This document shows, piece by piece, positions 24,901-36,603 of a stretch of 64,000 bases of DNA; the first letter of the stretch is position 1; every line of letters begins with the position of its first letter. The stretch lies in contig NOWV01000091.1 in NCBI GenBank assembly GCA_003344405.1, positions 62,001 through 126,000 on the forward strand, written 5' to 3'. This stretch comes from Trichoplax sp. H2 (lineage: Eukaryota > Placozoa > Uniplacotomia > Trichoplacea). A model generated the notes under the pieces. That model was not told where the DNA came from. It was given only the letters and a program-made list of their open reading frames with translations, and made no database searches. The translations under genes and the position numbers were made by a program.

Positions 24901-25911
24901 TCAACACTGGAAATGAAGAGATTACAGCCCAAGCTACCGCCAAGGCTACTGTCGCTGCATTTGCAGCCAGCGAAGGCCATGCTCATCCACGTGTTGTGGA
25001 GTTATATAAGGTAAGCAGGGCTCTTACATTGCTTAGATATTTGGATGTACATATCTACTACACCGAAGTACTTATTGTTAGCTTAGAATAAACTGTTGGT
25101 AGACAACGCATAAAACTTTAGGTCGAATTATTTGATTGCTACCTTGGCTCGACATGCCTAAAAAAGTACAAAATTGAGGCGATTGTGTAGGAAGTAAACA
25201 TTGCATAATGTGATATATGTTTTAAATTAGGGCGAAGAAGGTTTAGGTTTCAACGTTATGGGTGGCAAGGAGCAAAACTCTCAGATATACGTGTCTAGAA
25301 TTATACCAAATGGTATCGCAGACAGGTGAATTTACGTATTACTTAATATTTACAATTCTTGTATATTGTACGATTTTCTTATAATAGCTATTTCTGTTGC
25401 GCATAAAATTATGTAGAGATGGCAGATTACAACGTGGTGATCAAATCTTATCCATCAATGGAGCTGTAAGTACAACTTTAGCTCATTTTTATTCAAGTCT
25501 ATTCTGTAATTCTCGAAAGATAGGCTGATACCATTATTATATTCCCAACAGAGCGTTGAAAACGAATATCATGAAAAAGCAGTTAATATGCTGAAAAATG
25601 CGCAAGGTAAAGTAGCGATCTTAATTTTTTACTAAGTAATGCAATAAAACTTTTATTAAAGGTGTTATAACTTTCTATTGTCTAATTATTTGTTATACAT
25701 CAGGCAAGATTAGCGTCGTAGTCAAGTATGCTCCAAAATGTGAGTAAAGATCTCTCTGATTTTGACGCTGTGCTCTTATACTATGTGCATTCAAATACAA
25801 TAGAATGATAGGAGAAGAAGTCTTAATTTATTTTTTTTGCAAACATAAAATTGAACAGTTTTGGAAGAAATGGAGCAAAGATTTGATAAGCGAGCCTCGC
25901 GTAGAGCATAA
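18903..25911 (+). CDS. LIN7: LIN-7 scaffold protein (L27 + PDZ)
   Basis: Small scaffold that joins LIN-2/CASK-type partners through its L27 domain and binds membrane-protein C-termini through its PDZ domain at junctions and polarised membranes. Nine exons: 18903-18948, 24054-24095, 24584-24660, 24870-25010, 25231-25325, 25417-25465, 25552-25606, 25704-25739, 25859-25911. All phases fit and give 197 aa, the length I recall for human LIN7C. The L27 region is at about 12-75 ([31 protein letters not shown]). It is followed by [20 protein letters not shown] and a PDZ at about 103-180 with carboxylate loop [10 protein letters not shown] and [20 protein letters not shown]. The ATG at 18903 is the only upstream start in phase with exon 2. 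Intron 1 is 5.1 kb, far longer than the others. The gene converges on TRAF. Confidence 0.95.
18949..24053 (+). other. Long first intron of LIN7
   Basis: Donor GTAAGT at 18949; acceptor TTTTTTTTGCAG ends at 24053. I find no gene inside. It contains a 31-nt perfect palindrome (19260-19290), a smaller one (ATCTTGGTATGCTACCAAGAT, about 19959-19979), a direct repeat containing ATCTCAAAATTGCACAG (about 20213 and 20319) and a TA-rich tract near 23770. Its length among short introns suggests it may carry regulatory elements. Confidence 0.6.
19260..19290. repeat. 31-nt perfect palindrome in LIN7 intron 1
   Basis: GATCTTGTCCATGGA, a single central G, then its exact reverse complement. The 15-bp arms need no gap. 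Confidence 0.9.
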
Positions 25912-26974
25912 CTGAACTATCCTTGTAAGTTGATATTTTTATTTTTAAATTTTATTCAAAGTACGAAATCTTTTGATGTTGCTTATTTTTTTTCCCAGTA
26001 AAATTACATAAAAAAATAAATTATTATGTTTACATTAATTTGACAGCCATATATGTCGTAGACTCCTCTTATTGGTGGCATTTAACATCTCTTGGAATAT
26101 ATAATTATTATAGAACAAGACTTTTACTTCGCGTGTCTATAATATTCTTATATCTTTAGTACACGTGTACAACAATTAGTTATTATGTTACTTTAAGACC
26201 ACGTAGATCTTGGTTCTGTATTGCGCTTTAGACAATAGGTTTTTTTAAAACACCTGTAAGTTAGTGTTGTTGCACTTTTAAATTCAACAAACGGTGATAT
26301 TGTACTGTATATTGTCGTTTTTAGATTTCTTGACATTATAGTCTCCTTTACTTTACTTAAGACGATATTTTTTTGGTTGTAACACCGGAATTCTATTAAT
26401 CAATAATATTAAATCTAGCAAATTTTCTTTTAATCTTTTTGGACTGTTTACAATCGATGTTGTTTATTGACTGTCCACATTAGCACTTCGGTAAATTTAG
26501 TTGCCTAACTCGATAGTAAAATAGTAAAATATTCCATTCGCGTGGAACTTCTTCATCGGCACTGACCATTACTTGCTGCCTTTTAGTAATATTGAACTTT
26601 TTTTATCATCAACCCAAATTAATAAAACTGCTTGAACTCCATATGATGGTATAAAATTATATTATTCAAACAAATATACCATAGAAATTTAAATACAGTA
26701 GACCCTTCATATAAAACTTTATACTTTACAGAGATAATTAGCATTTGATCTTTATAACTAAAAACTGAACATTTTACAGGTCGAAACAAAGTGGTTAACA
26801 TTGATCAGTATTAGCTCAGCTCATAGTTTCTAAAGATTAAAGATAATACTACTAAGGCTGCCGTTATAACAGCCAAGTTGTAGAGAGACCAAGCGTAATA
26901 AGATAAAAACTTTAAAATTTGCATGTCGATAGAATTAATTTTCAAGCCCAAAGTGGCCACCGATCAACAACCCA
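25912..26974. other. Convergent 3' spacer between LIN7 and TRAF
   Basis: AT-rich sequence with only short open frames; no exon recognised. It must contain both 3' UTRs. Confidence 0.6.
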
Positions 26975-29021
26975 CTAGCTTAAAACTCGAATTCTGATAG
27001 CTAGAATGTCACCGGCCAAGTAATAACGAGAAGACAGTCGCGAAATGCTAACAAACTTAGCAAAACCATAACCTTGCGGACTTTTCCATTCTTTTGGACG
27101 TTGAAGGGCAGTAATGTTAGGTTGAGGTGATAATATATCGGTGATATTTCTTCGTTCACCGCGAACTGGATTTCGATCAAGAACAGAAATTTTAATTCGA
27201 CGGTTAAACGGCCACTTCATTGCGTTATCGTATTCGCCTTGCATTAAATGAACGTAGACTGAAAGATAATTTCTACTACGATCATCAACACCGTCCAAAT
27301 TAACTCTGACACACAGTTTATAACCAGGATTGCCTGTCGAGAATGCCTCGCTGTACATTGAGTCTCGTAAATTACACCTTGCATCGGATAAGCATGCATT
27401 AAAATTTCTTACTTCCCATATGAAGTCACCATTGGCTAAGGATAAACGATTAACTAAAGCTAAATTAGATTTTGTTTCGACTAATTCTTCTTGCAATCGT
27501 TCTATATCAATTTTCATTTCACGTAATTTGTATTGAAAGTATTTTTCCATTTGAGCATATTTCTGCTCTAAATGTTTGAAGTTAGCAAGTACAGAAGACT
27601 CAGCACAAAGTCTTGATTCTTCTTTGGCTTCTTGGGCATCGTTATCTTCATTTGTTAAATGGACAGCTTGCATTTGTTGCTCAATATTAGCAGTAATATC
27701 CTTTGTCTACATTAGGAAAGAGATAAAATGAATGCGCAATGTTATCAGTTCATGACTATCATGATGTTTCTAATCTCGTTTTAGAAATGACGGCTAATGG
27801 CATAATTTTAGTTCGTAATAATACCGGTAGCAATTGCTGCAATAATGAATTATAATTATGGAATATATGAAATAGCCAATCTACAACGTTTAATATCAGT
27901 AAAATGATGCAACTCTAGTTCACTCTAAGATGCATTGATGACAGATATTGTCAGATAAGAAAGATCTACGTTGCCGTCAGCTACATTCGATTTTTTTAGC
28001 ATAGGAATTGATAAGTGCAATATACCTTTTCAAGAGGATTAAGTTGCACACTACGTTTGGCTTCTTCAGGACGACAATCTTTTATGTGTTTCTGTAAGAT
28101 GATTAAAACTAAATTAGATGATGTTGGACTTTTAGCGATGAATCATAAAATATAGCCTGCTAAGTTACCAGGATAATAGCATATGGTTGATAAATGCATA
28201 GAGAATTTTTAAAACGCGTTTATACCTCTAATTCCCGTAGAGGACCTGTCCAACGACAACCTAGACGGTGATTTCGACAATAAATATCCAAATTTAAAAC
28301 TTCACGTTTAGCTGCATTATCAACCGATAGCTCATTAATGGCGATTGGCTGACAGTTATTTGGGCAATGTTTACCGCCTCGCCTATATACACGCGCAAGG
28401 AATGAATAATAGGATCAGATGCATTTTAATTCATTAGGATTATATTAATTCTTATTGATAATAACAGCAATAAATCATAATTTGCTACTAATGCTTTTCT
28501 ATCGTGCTACAGTCACAATTGACAAATAAGTTGAACATGCAGTATTTCATGTGTTAAAGTAAAAGTATTATGAGTAAATAATTCTATTCACGAATCTTAA
28601 TTCATCGATTCGAACTTTATTTGTCTTTATGTAATCGTGCATATGGATTGACGTCGTATTTGTTTTTTCCATTTTTTAATACATGATTATGTTTACAGTA
28701 ATATTACTGTTAACCAGATCAATTACTGTCCTGTTCAAAAACTGCAAGTCAATAACTACTGTGCACAAGAAAAGAAAACTCTCCAGCTTCCTCTGTGTGC
28801 CTAATGCACGATTAGATATACTCGTATTCAATCTTATCAATGTATTTTCTGCCTTACCTAATATAAACTTCGATACACTCCTTACAAAATCGATGTCCAC
28901 ATCTAGTCTGGACTGGATCTTTCAGAGCACAACAGCATATTGCGCATTCATATTTACTCAGATTATCGCCAACAAAGCTAACTTCGTAGCCTTTAGGTAG
29001 CTCCATCCTTAGATTTTGCAT
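26975..29021 (-). CDS. TRAF: Compact TRAF adaptor / RING E3 ligase (TRAF6-like)
   Basis: Cytosolic adaptor that couples TNF/Toll-type receptors to NF-kB and JNK signalling; RING-bearing members attach K63 ubiquitin chains. Four exons (29021-28858, 28382-28226, 28091-28026, 27706-26975), phases consistent, 372 aa. The RING has C26, C29, C41, H43, C46 and C49 (YECAICCCALKDPVQTRCGH) and closes with HCPNN across the first splice. One TRAF-type zinc-finger stretch follows (YCRNHRLGCRWTGPL, KHIKDC), then a coiled coil at about 145-205 and a C-terminal TRAF/MATH domain (TGNPGYKLCVRVNLDG, HLMQGEYDNAMKWPF). RING and MATH look most like TRAF6, but the protein is about 150 residues shorter because most zinc fingers are absent. 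The GTG before the chosen ATG is preceded by an in-frame stop, so the ATG at 29021 is preferred. Confidence 0.92.
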
Positions 29022-29716
29022 ATTGCGTTGTAGCACTAATTAAGCGTTGAAAATTATTTCAAACTCCAACATCGACAGCCCATTTATACCTGTATACAGA
29101 TATCGAGTAAATGAGCTAGTATCAATAAACAAATATAGAATCTGATGCATCTTGTACTTAAATAACGCCGTACTTATCGGAAATTACTATATTAGTACAG
29201 TACTATATTTAGAACTGTAAGGTTAGGGGGTGAACTAGGGGAATAGTACAGCGTAGAGTATGTTATGGGTAATAAAAAATAAATATTAATAGATAGCTAT
29301 GTTAGGACCTATGGGGACGGACCATAGTGGTTTGGACTTGTAAGTGTTAGGAGCCTTACTGTAGATTCTGTAAGCAGCCCTATCGTCGATGGTGTAAAAG
29401 CAAGAGAGAGTTAGGGATGTGTTTCGGAGGGTTTGTACACTACTGCACTACACACTGTATACCAGTGATTAGAAATATTATATTGCATTACAACCATTAA
29501 TAAATTCCCCACTCTTTTACGGGGAAAGGAGGGCATGATCGTGAGATATACTACTACCTATTCTATTAATGATCTACTGCATATTATGTATGATGTGGTC
29601 AAATCCTCAAAGTTAAAAAATGCTCGAAAAAATGTCGAAATCTTGCAAATTTATTCTATTTATTGATCATCGTATGCAATGGAAAAAGGCGAATTGAGCA
29701 ATGTAAGTTTCCATTA

Positions 29717-29868
29717 GTAAAGCAGCTACACCGAAATAATATTCTAACTATTTCGCTGTCACATCTAGTACAGTCGTGCATTGATCCTAATTTGTAAAGT
29801 AGCTACGCCAAAATAATATTCAAGGTATTTCGATGTCCTATCTAGAACAATCGTGCATCGATCTTAGA
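29717..29868. repeat. Two tandem copies of a ~78-bp unit
   Basis: GTAAAGCAGCTACACCGAAATAATATTC at 29717 recurs with changes at 29795. The copies continue through TATTTCG, CATCTAGTAC and TCGTGCATTGATC in the same order. Confidence 0.75.
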
Positions 29869-29984
29869 GTATAATTTGACTGATAAGGCGATTGATGAAT
29901 TTTACTCATTTTGTTACGACTCAATATCTCCATTTATCACCGTCACGCAGATATTAAAGATGAAAGTCATAGCATTAGAAGTAA

Positions 29985-30290
29985 CCATTTTCACCGTATG
30001 GGGTGATCTACATAAATTAAGGGCAGTAATTTCGTGACGCAAAACATATTCTAGGTAACTTTTTCCACTGTCTATGATGACATAAATAAGGGCAGCAATT
30101 TCGCAAGATTGAAACAATCTTTGGGGGATTGTCATTATTTAAGGAAGTTTTTCTCACTTTGTATGATGTTATGGAAGTAAAGGTAAGAATTTCGTAAAAT
30201 TAAAACATTACTTTCCCGTATTGTCATTGCTCAAATCAGCATTTTTGGTTCTGTGTGTCATGGCATAAATAAGGGTAATCAACTCATACG
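29985..30290. repeat. Diverged tandem repeats, ~90-bp period
   Basis: The segment TATGATGACATAAATAAGGGCAGCAATTTCG and relatives recurs about four times (about 29995, 30075, 30165, 30260), followed each time by an A-rich stretch. Divergence is high and the boundaries are approximate. Confidence 0.6.
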
Positions 30291-32073
30291 ATTGAATCTA
30301 TAGCATTTCGGGAATTGCCCAACTTGCGGACTCGTCTCGAACTGTTTGCTTCTTCGTATACTGAACTACTGTAGAGCAATGTAAAGCACAGTATGCGATA
30401 CTATGCAGTATATAGTAGTATTTTGCAACATCCTTCTCATTCACTCTGAAATCCGATTGAAGACATTCGTTAATATCTCGCCATAGACGGGAAAGCAACC
30501 TAGAATATTCAGGTTGACAGTTTCATCACTTCTTCCTTGCTTACTTCATCTTTCAACTGAATGCATTGGAAATTTGATGAAAACAACGGTACAACACTAC
30601 CTAGTGGATTCTTAGTTCAACGGTCATTATTAATTGGACCTAATACGGTGACCAGCCAGCCAAACACCGAAAGAGGTACAAAGTTCTCGTCAAACCTCCT
30701 CCGAAACCGGGCATCGTAAAGTACACGAATTGATGTAGGTTCAATGCACATTTACTTTATAGTGTATACCCATACTACTGTCTATATTGAACAAGATTTA
30801 CATGTTGTAAAATACGATAATAAATATATTCGATTCAATATGATAAATTGGCTCCATTATGTTTGTACGTTTAGGAAAATCGAATATGAGAACTGTACAG
30901 TACTAAATAAAAAAAAACATCGCACAGTTTAGGGTAATTAAGCCGTGATTAAACTTGCTATATTTATATTTGTGAATGAGTAATCGAAAATTGAAAATGA
31001 ATGTTAAACGATCGCTGAGAGTAGCGTAATGACATCAAAATTTATTTGTATTGAATGACGCCGATATTAAGTCAATGTTGTACTGCTACGGTAGAACTTT
31101 AAGTAAACGGTAAACTTAAAAATGTAAAATGAATTATTTGGTGGGGATTCCTTTACTATGTTGTAAAACTTGATATGAGCCAAGAAAGATTTTATAGCGA
31201 TGTCCTATTAACTAGGCAGTACACCCGCAAAGCAATTACCCCAACACTGTTTCACCGTCAGGCTTAACCTGGCTTGGGATACGCATCCAATTGTTGGGAT
31301 GTTTATAATTAATTATAGCTATATATTATATTAACTATTGTTTAATTAACGTATACATGGACAGTACAGTATATACGTATGCATGTAACAATAATTGAAA
31401 TTTTTGCATATGCCACTTTAAATCTCTTATTTTTTGAACGTGCAGATGATCTCAACTTGAGTTGGACATCGTGTACATTGGCTGGCCAGGGGAGCACAGT
31501 GGATACCTAAATCGCAAAACTTAATTTAACGAAGGTCATACGATGTAATAATATTCGGTCAATGAGTAGTCCATATACTTAGTTCTATTGCCCTGGAGAT
31601 AAAATAAATCAAATTGATAATTTGCTTTGTGCCTACGTCAACAAACTCATGTATAGCTCTCGTATCGTGGCCGGAAATCGTCAATGATGCAGGTTGAATC
31701 GGGCATCGTCTACCATTTCTCGCATACTGTATACGCGACGAACATTTTATGGAAATCAATTTTTAAATCTCTTGCTAGGCCTTGTCTTAGTCGTTTGCTA
31801 ACAGAGATAATAAATAACTTTTCTTCAACTCTACTTTTGCTGCTTCCTATCAAATCCATCACAGGTGCCATCAGTAGCACCTAGGAAAATTAAATTAAAA
31901 TTCAATATCCGTAAGAGACTTCTGCAATTCAGGAATTTGCCAATTTTTAGACACAAATTATCTCGTTGCTATGGCTATTGAAAGTCGATGAAGTGCTTTG
32001 GTACAATAAGAACAAACGATCGCACTGTACGACATCATGAAACTTCAACCACGCTGTAGTGACACAAATTAGA

Positions 32074-32116
32074 TGACGTCTCTCTGTTATGACGTGTGTT
32101 GACGAGCTTCACGTCA
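32074..32116 (+). promoter_or_regulatory. Cluster of three TGACGT (CRE/ATF-like) half or full sites
   Basis: TGACGTC at 32074, TGACGTG at 32090 and CACGTCA at 32110 lie about 340-380 bp upstream of the FBXO47 start codon. Motif match only. Confidence 0.4.
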
Positions 32117-32450
32117 ACGAAATCATCCGCTGCGCTTCACTCGACTGCCATTTTCCTTGGATCAATATTGCGGCTACACCAACCGGACGTTTGACACAGG
32201 ACTAATGACACGCAGTACACGTGTAGTGAGTTGACCAATCCAATGTACAAGACCTGCAGACTGTGCAGAGTATGAAATGCGTCCATTTGATATCAATGCG
32301 CGCCAATGATGACACGCTTCATTTCTTTGGAAGCCACAGGACAAGGGCATAGCGTCCCTTCAGCACAATTTGGACCGCAGTAAGAATTAAATCATTTCCG
32401 TCCGCTTATTGATGCTCTGAAAGAGTTCTACTTCATTGACGAAAGACACA

Positions 32451-35400
32451 ATGACAAAGAGAAAATATCCAATGCGTAAGAATGCAAGGAAATTAAAACG
32501 CCCTTTGGAAGGACCAAGTGATTCCATTTCTACAACATGCCTATCTCGATATCGCAAAGAGACAAATAGTTTCTCTTTTCCAATTTGTAGCCAAAGAAGT
32601 GAGATTTACCTCTTTGAGCGTCTGCCCTTGGAAATACTTCACTATATCTTGGATTTTTTAACTGTCGATGACTTACAAACTTTCGCCTCGGCGTCCAATC
32701 CATTCGACATATGGACTTTAGGTTATTTGAAGCGTACAACTGTCATCAAGAAGATATTTAACCTTTCATTGCTAAAATGTACAACTGAAGACAAGCAAAA
32801 AATCACTGTCAACTGCACTGCAATAACTCGATTACGATCCAGATTTAAAATGCAAACCAAACTAAATACACTTTATGATGCTTTAGGTAAGTTTAAAAGT
32901 CCAATACGAATGATTTACAAGTTTCATATCTCTATTTTATTCAATGAATACTAGTAATTAAATTTGAGGACTACTGCATCCTGCTCTAAGATATCGTCAT
33001 TTAGTACATTCATTGCAAATCATTGCAGAAAATGAAAATACCATAGGTTACGAAGAGTTCATGCTACAATACTTGTAGCGTCAAGTGCAATACAGTCTCA
33101 CCTGACGTATTCAAGTTGCCCTAACCTTCACTAGTGTCAAACTCTTCATTGTCGCAAACCCCTTATACGACGCATTCGTTTTTACTCAATCAGTTATTGT
33201 TACATTGAAGCAATTAAGAGATGAAAGTCTATTTTAAACCAATTATAACCAAATCATTCCCACCAGTCTTGCAATATCACAATCTTCATAATAATTATAA
33301 CTTGAACAATACTTCAAATTGGATACCGATGTTACTGTTTTAGTGATTTAATACCATTGGAGTAACATGAAACAAACGCTTGTGTATTTTGAAAGGATTA
33401 TTATGCTGTACTCTACCTCTCCAATCTGGCGTTCTGTATAATTTACGATTGATTGAGGTTATTGTATCAAATCATTACTAGTTTACTACTGCCAACAAAA
33501 GACACCGTAATCAATTTACCCACTCTATACGCGTATCTGTCTGCCATTGAAAAGTTTCCACATGTGTCCATTCACAGATAATAAAATTACTCTATACAGT
33601 GAATCTGTCGTGAAATTTTAACTTCAATTTTGAGAATATTTCTTCTTAAAATTTTGATAATAGCGACAAGTTCTTACAGTTACTAAATTACACAAATTTC
33701 GATCTGTAATCTAAAACTCGTTGATTAAATTTGTCAAGAATTATTTACTTCTTGCCAACCCTCCAATAACAGTCGAGAAATACTGCATTTCCCTGTATGT
33801 ATTACTTCATTATATTATTTGATATCGAAGTATTTTTGATTCGTGTAGTTATGCTATATACAATAATTTGCAGTTAGATAAATACAGTATAAAATTTAAG
33901 TTTTACACCGTAACAGCACAAATTTTTCTTCAACATTGTTTCATTAATCAATTATTACCGTGAAATTTATTTTACATCAAAATTTGTGTCCCAAAATAAT
34001 TTAATAGGTAAAACTTGGGCAGTAGCTTCTTCCAATTTTCAACAGAAGGAAAGATATAAGTTGCTAGCCTACGTACTGAAAATACTTGTAAGGCATAAAT
34101 TGCTTTAAACAGCTATACACAGTCGTATACGTAGAATTTTTTCAATTGCAATCAAAACAAAATCTATAGTTGTACTATCTTGAAGCGCAGTATAACTATT
34201 AGAGAGCGTAAATTAATCGAAAAAATGCGTAATACAGTACTAGAATCATCAACTAATTTTATTGATGCTATGATAACGATTAAACGAGCATTATCATTAA
34301 TCCTAATGTAATAACATATTCCAGGTGATGCTGTAGATATACGATAGTAATATAACTGTCTAAATATTCCATGCTGGTTTATAATGGTATACTATGGTCT
34401 CTTATTTGAGTTTATAACAACAGTACTTCGTCTGCCTACCTATTACTTTTATTACTACTACCATACTACCACAGCCCTATTATTATATTGTAGGTTTCCA
34501 CCTTTACGGAAATACTTTGCCATTATGCAAGTGATCACAATTGCTTCTTTTACATCGCCTGTGCAAAGTTTATTGATAAATTTACATCAATGTGGCCACA
34601 GGAAGATAAACTGAGTGCATATGAGTACATTCTCGAATACGACTACTTCCATAACAAGATTAAATCGACACTTTTTAATCTGAAATTTCCTGTTGCCATT
34701 AAAAATGAGAATCATGAAATCTTTCATATAAGGCATTTCTTTCGCGATATTTTCCTTGATCGGTACCGAAATATTGAGCGAGGAATACGTTTATCAATTG
34801 CTCTGAAACCGTGGCCAATTTTTATTCAAGCTCGTTTGATATATATGTTATATGCTTCACCAATCTTATTAAAAGGTAAATTCTACAAATAAGAACCGAT
34901 GATTTATGACGTGCCGGTAGTATTCAATATTATCGTCATATTTAACTATATATTGATTAAACTTGTCCCCTTGATGTCAGTATATAAATTCGGACGCTGA
35001 TAAAGCGTGTATAATAGTAAAGATAAATTTAACCATAATATACTCTCGAGTAAATTTCCCTAGATATTGGCCATATTTCTTCAGAATGGCAAATCCAAAC
35101 GGATGAAGCCGTGGCATTTGGTGAAGTATTCAAATGTCTGAAGCTAACGGCTGACGATGATAATCATAAATTTAAAGATGACGACTGGATTAGTATATTA
35201 TGGGACCTTCGTGAAGCAGGTTAACTTAAGTTTCATGCCATCAATGTTGAAAGTTTATGACTTTTCGACACTAAAATATCCAGTTATAGTATGTGCGCTG
35301 ATATATCCTCTATTACATGGTATAACTGTATTTCTGAATTAATGCTTTATCATATAGCTTCGGAAGTATGGCTTGAAAATTATTTGCCACTAATATTGTT

Positions 35401-35954
35401 GTATGGTGGTGAGCAAGTATATACTACATACTTAACAACAAAACTGTCATGTGGCCGATTAGAGGAAGTGTGCGGTTTGGTTATTTCGCTGATAATTATA
35501 TTGTGGGAAAATGTAGCACCAGAAAGATGTTGTAGAACCTGGTATTTTATAGATACTAATGTTACTAAAATTGAATTAGTCTGAATCGATGCAATACTGA
35601 AATGATTGTGCAATTATTTGATATAGGCTATTAAAATTACTGAAGAAAATTGAGCAAGAATTGCCTGACAAGTATAAGCTATTTATTAGAGCATTATTTC
35701 GTTATTTTCGACATGAGATCGCCATCAATGCGTTCCCTGTAAATGACTGGAATAAAGGTTAAGTGTACTTTATAGACTATCTTTTTTATAAAATTTCAAT
35801 AAATTAAAATTGAATTAATTTTGAAATACAACTTTTAAAACTATTGGTTATTGTTTGAATATGTCATTATTTAGGTTTTGGTGAGCGATATAAAGCACAT
35901 TACGGTTTAATATCCTGCCTTACAGATTTATTGCAAGAGTTGCTTACACGGTGA
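32451..35954 (+). CDS. FBXO47: F-box protein FBXO47
   Basis: Substrate-recognition subunit expected to join SKP1-CUL1 ubiquitin ligases. Vertebrate FBXO47 acts in meiosis at telomeres and synapsed chromosomes; the role here is inferred from orthology only. Seven exons (32451-32886, 34008-34087, 34494-34875, 35064-35219, 35358-35541, 35627-35757, 35875-35954) give 482 aa with matching phases (human 452). The N-terminus is basic. The F-box is at about 58-100 (LPLEILHYILDFLTVDDL). The family-specific LKPWPIFIQARLIYMLYASP block sits in exon 3 and a helical C-terminal half follows. The ATG at 32451 is preferred over the in-frame TTG at 32436. The donor of exon 5 was placed at 35541, because the nearer GTAGCA breaks phase with exon 6. 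The gene converges on YOD1. Confidence 0.9.
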
Positions 35955-36603
35955 TTATATTAATATGAATGGACATAAACTTGGTTGTTTTTAGTAGTAT
36001 TCGCCTATTACGAATTTCTCAATGTCGTTATATAGTCTTTCATTTTGGCATTGAGTATTTACAGTGTCGATAATGTTTCTCGCTACTGTACATTATTTGC
36101 CAATTTCTTTTATTTCAATAATTTGTACGCATATACTAATAAGCTGACTTTGTATTTTCTTACATATCAAAGCTACAGCTAAGCTGTAATGCAATCAGTT
36201 ATTCCTCGACTAAAGTTGTTATCACACTTATCAAGGTTATCAATTTCATTTAATTAATTACAGCAAATGTTCTATGGCATAAACAGTTGCAGTGCCGCAT
36301 TGATATACTTATTGTTTACCTTCCTGTCTGAAAATTACAATTATACATTAGCAAATTAACCGGTACAGTGTCGGAAATTAAGAGCTTATTTATATTTATC
36401 AAAACGATGTTCAAGGAACGTCCAATAAATCGAAGTATATTAATACTGCACAGTTCTAATCTTAAAATATTGTTAATAGCTAACAATATATGATGTCGTT
36501 ACCTTGTATAGTAAAGTAAGCCATTTTTAAAATAAATAGCCACAGTTCAATATACGTCATGAATAAAATGATACAAAAAAATATACAGTAATGAATAAAA
36601 CGG
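35955..36603. other. Convergent 3' spacer between FBXO47 and YOD1
   Basis: AT-rich sequence without open frames of note; both 3' UTRs should lie here. No other element seen. Confidence 0.6.

Larger units (their letters stand above)
29022..32450. other. Intergenic region between TRAF and FBXO47
   Basis: Divergent promoters, no supported gene. It holds two diverged tandem-repeat stretches (29717-29868 and about 29985-30290) and a TGACGT cluster (32074-32116) near FBXO47. The longest open frames (about 60-75 codons) show no domain. Confidence 0.6.

Noticed and set aside
31195-31285. Structured-looking stretch considered as a tRNA or snRNA
   Set aside because: No cloverleaf with conserved T-loop and anticodon stem, and no internal promoter boxes could be formed.
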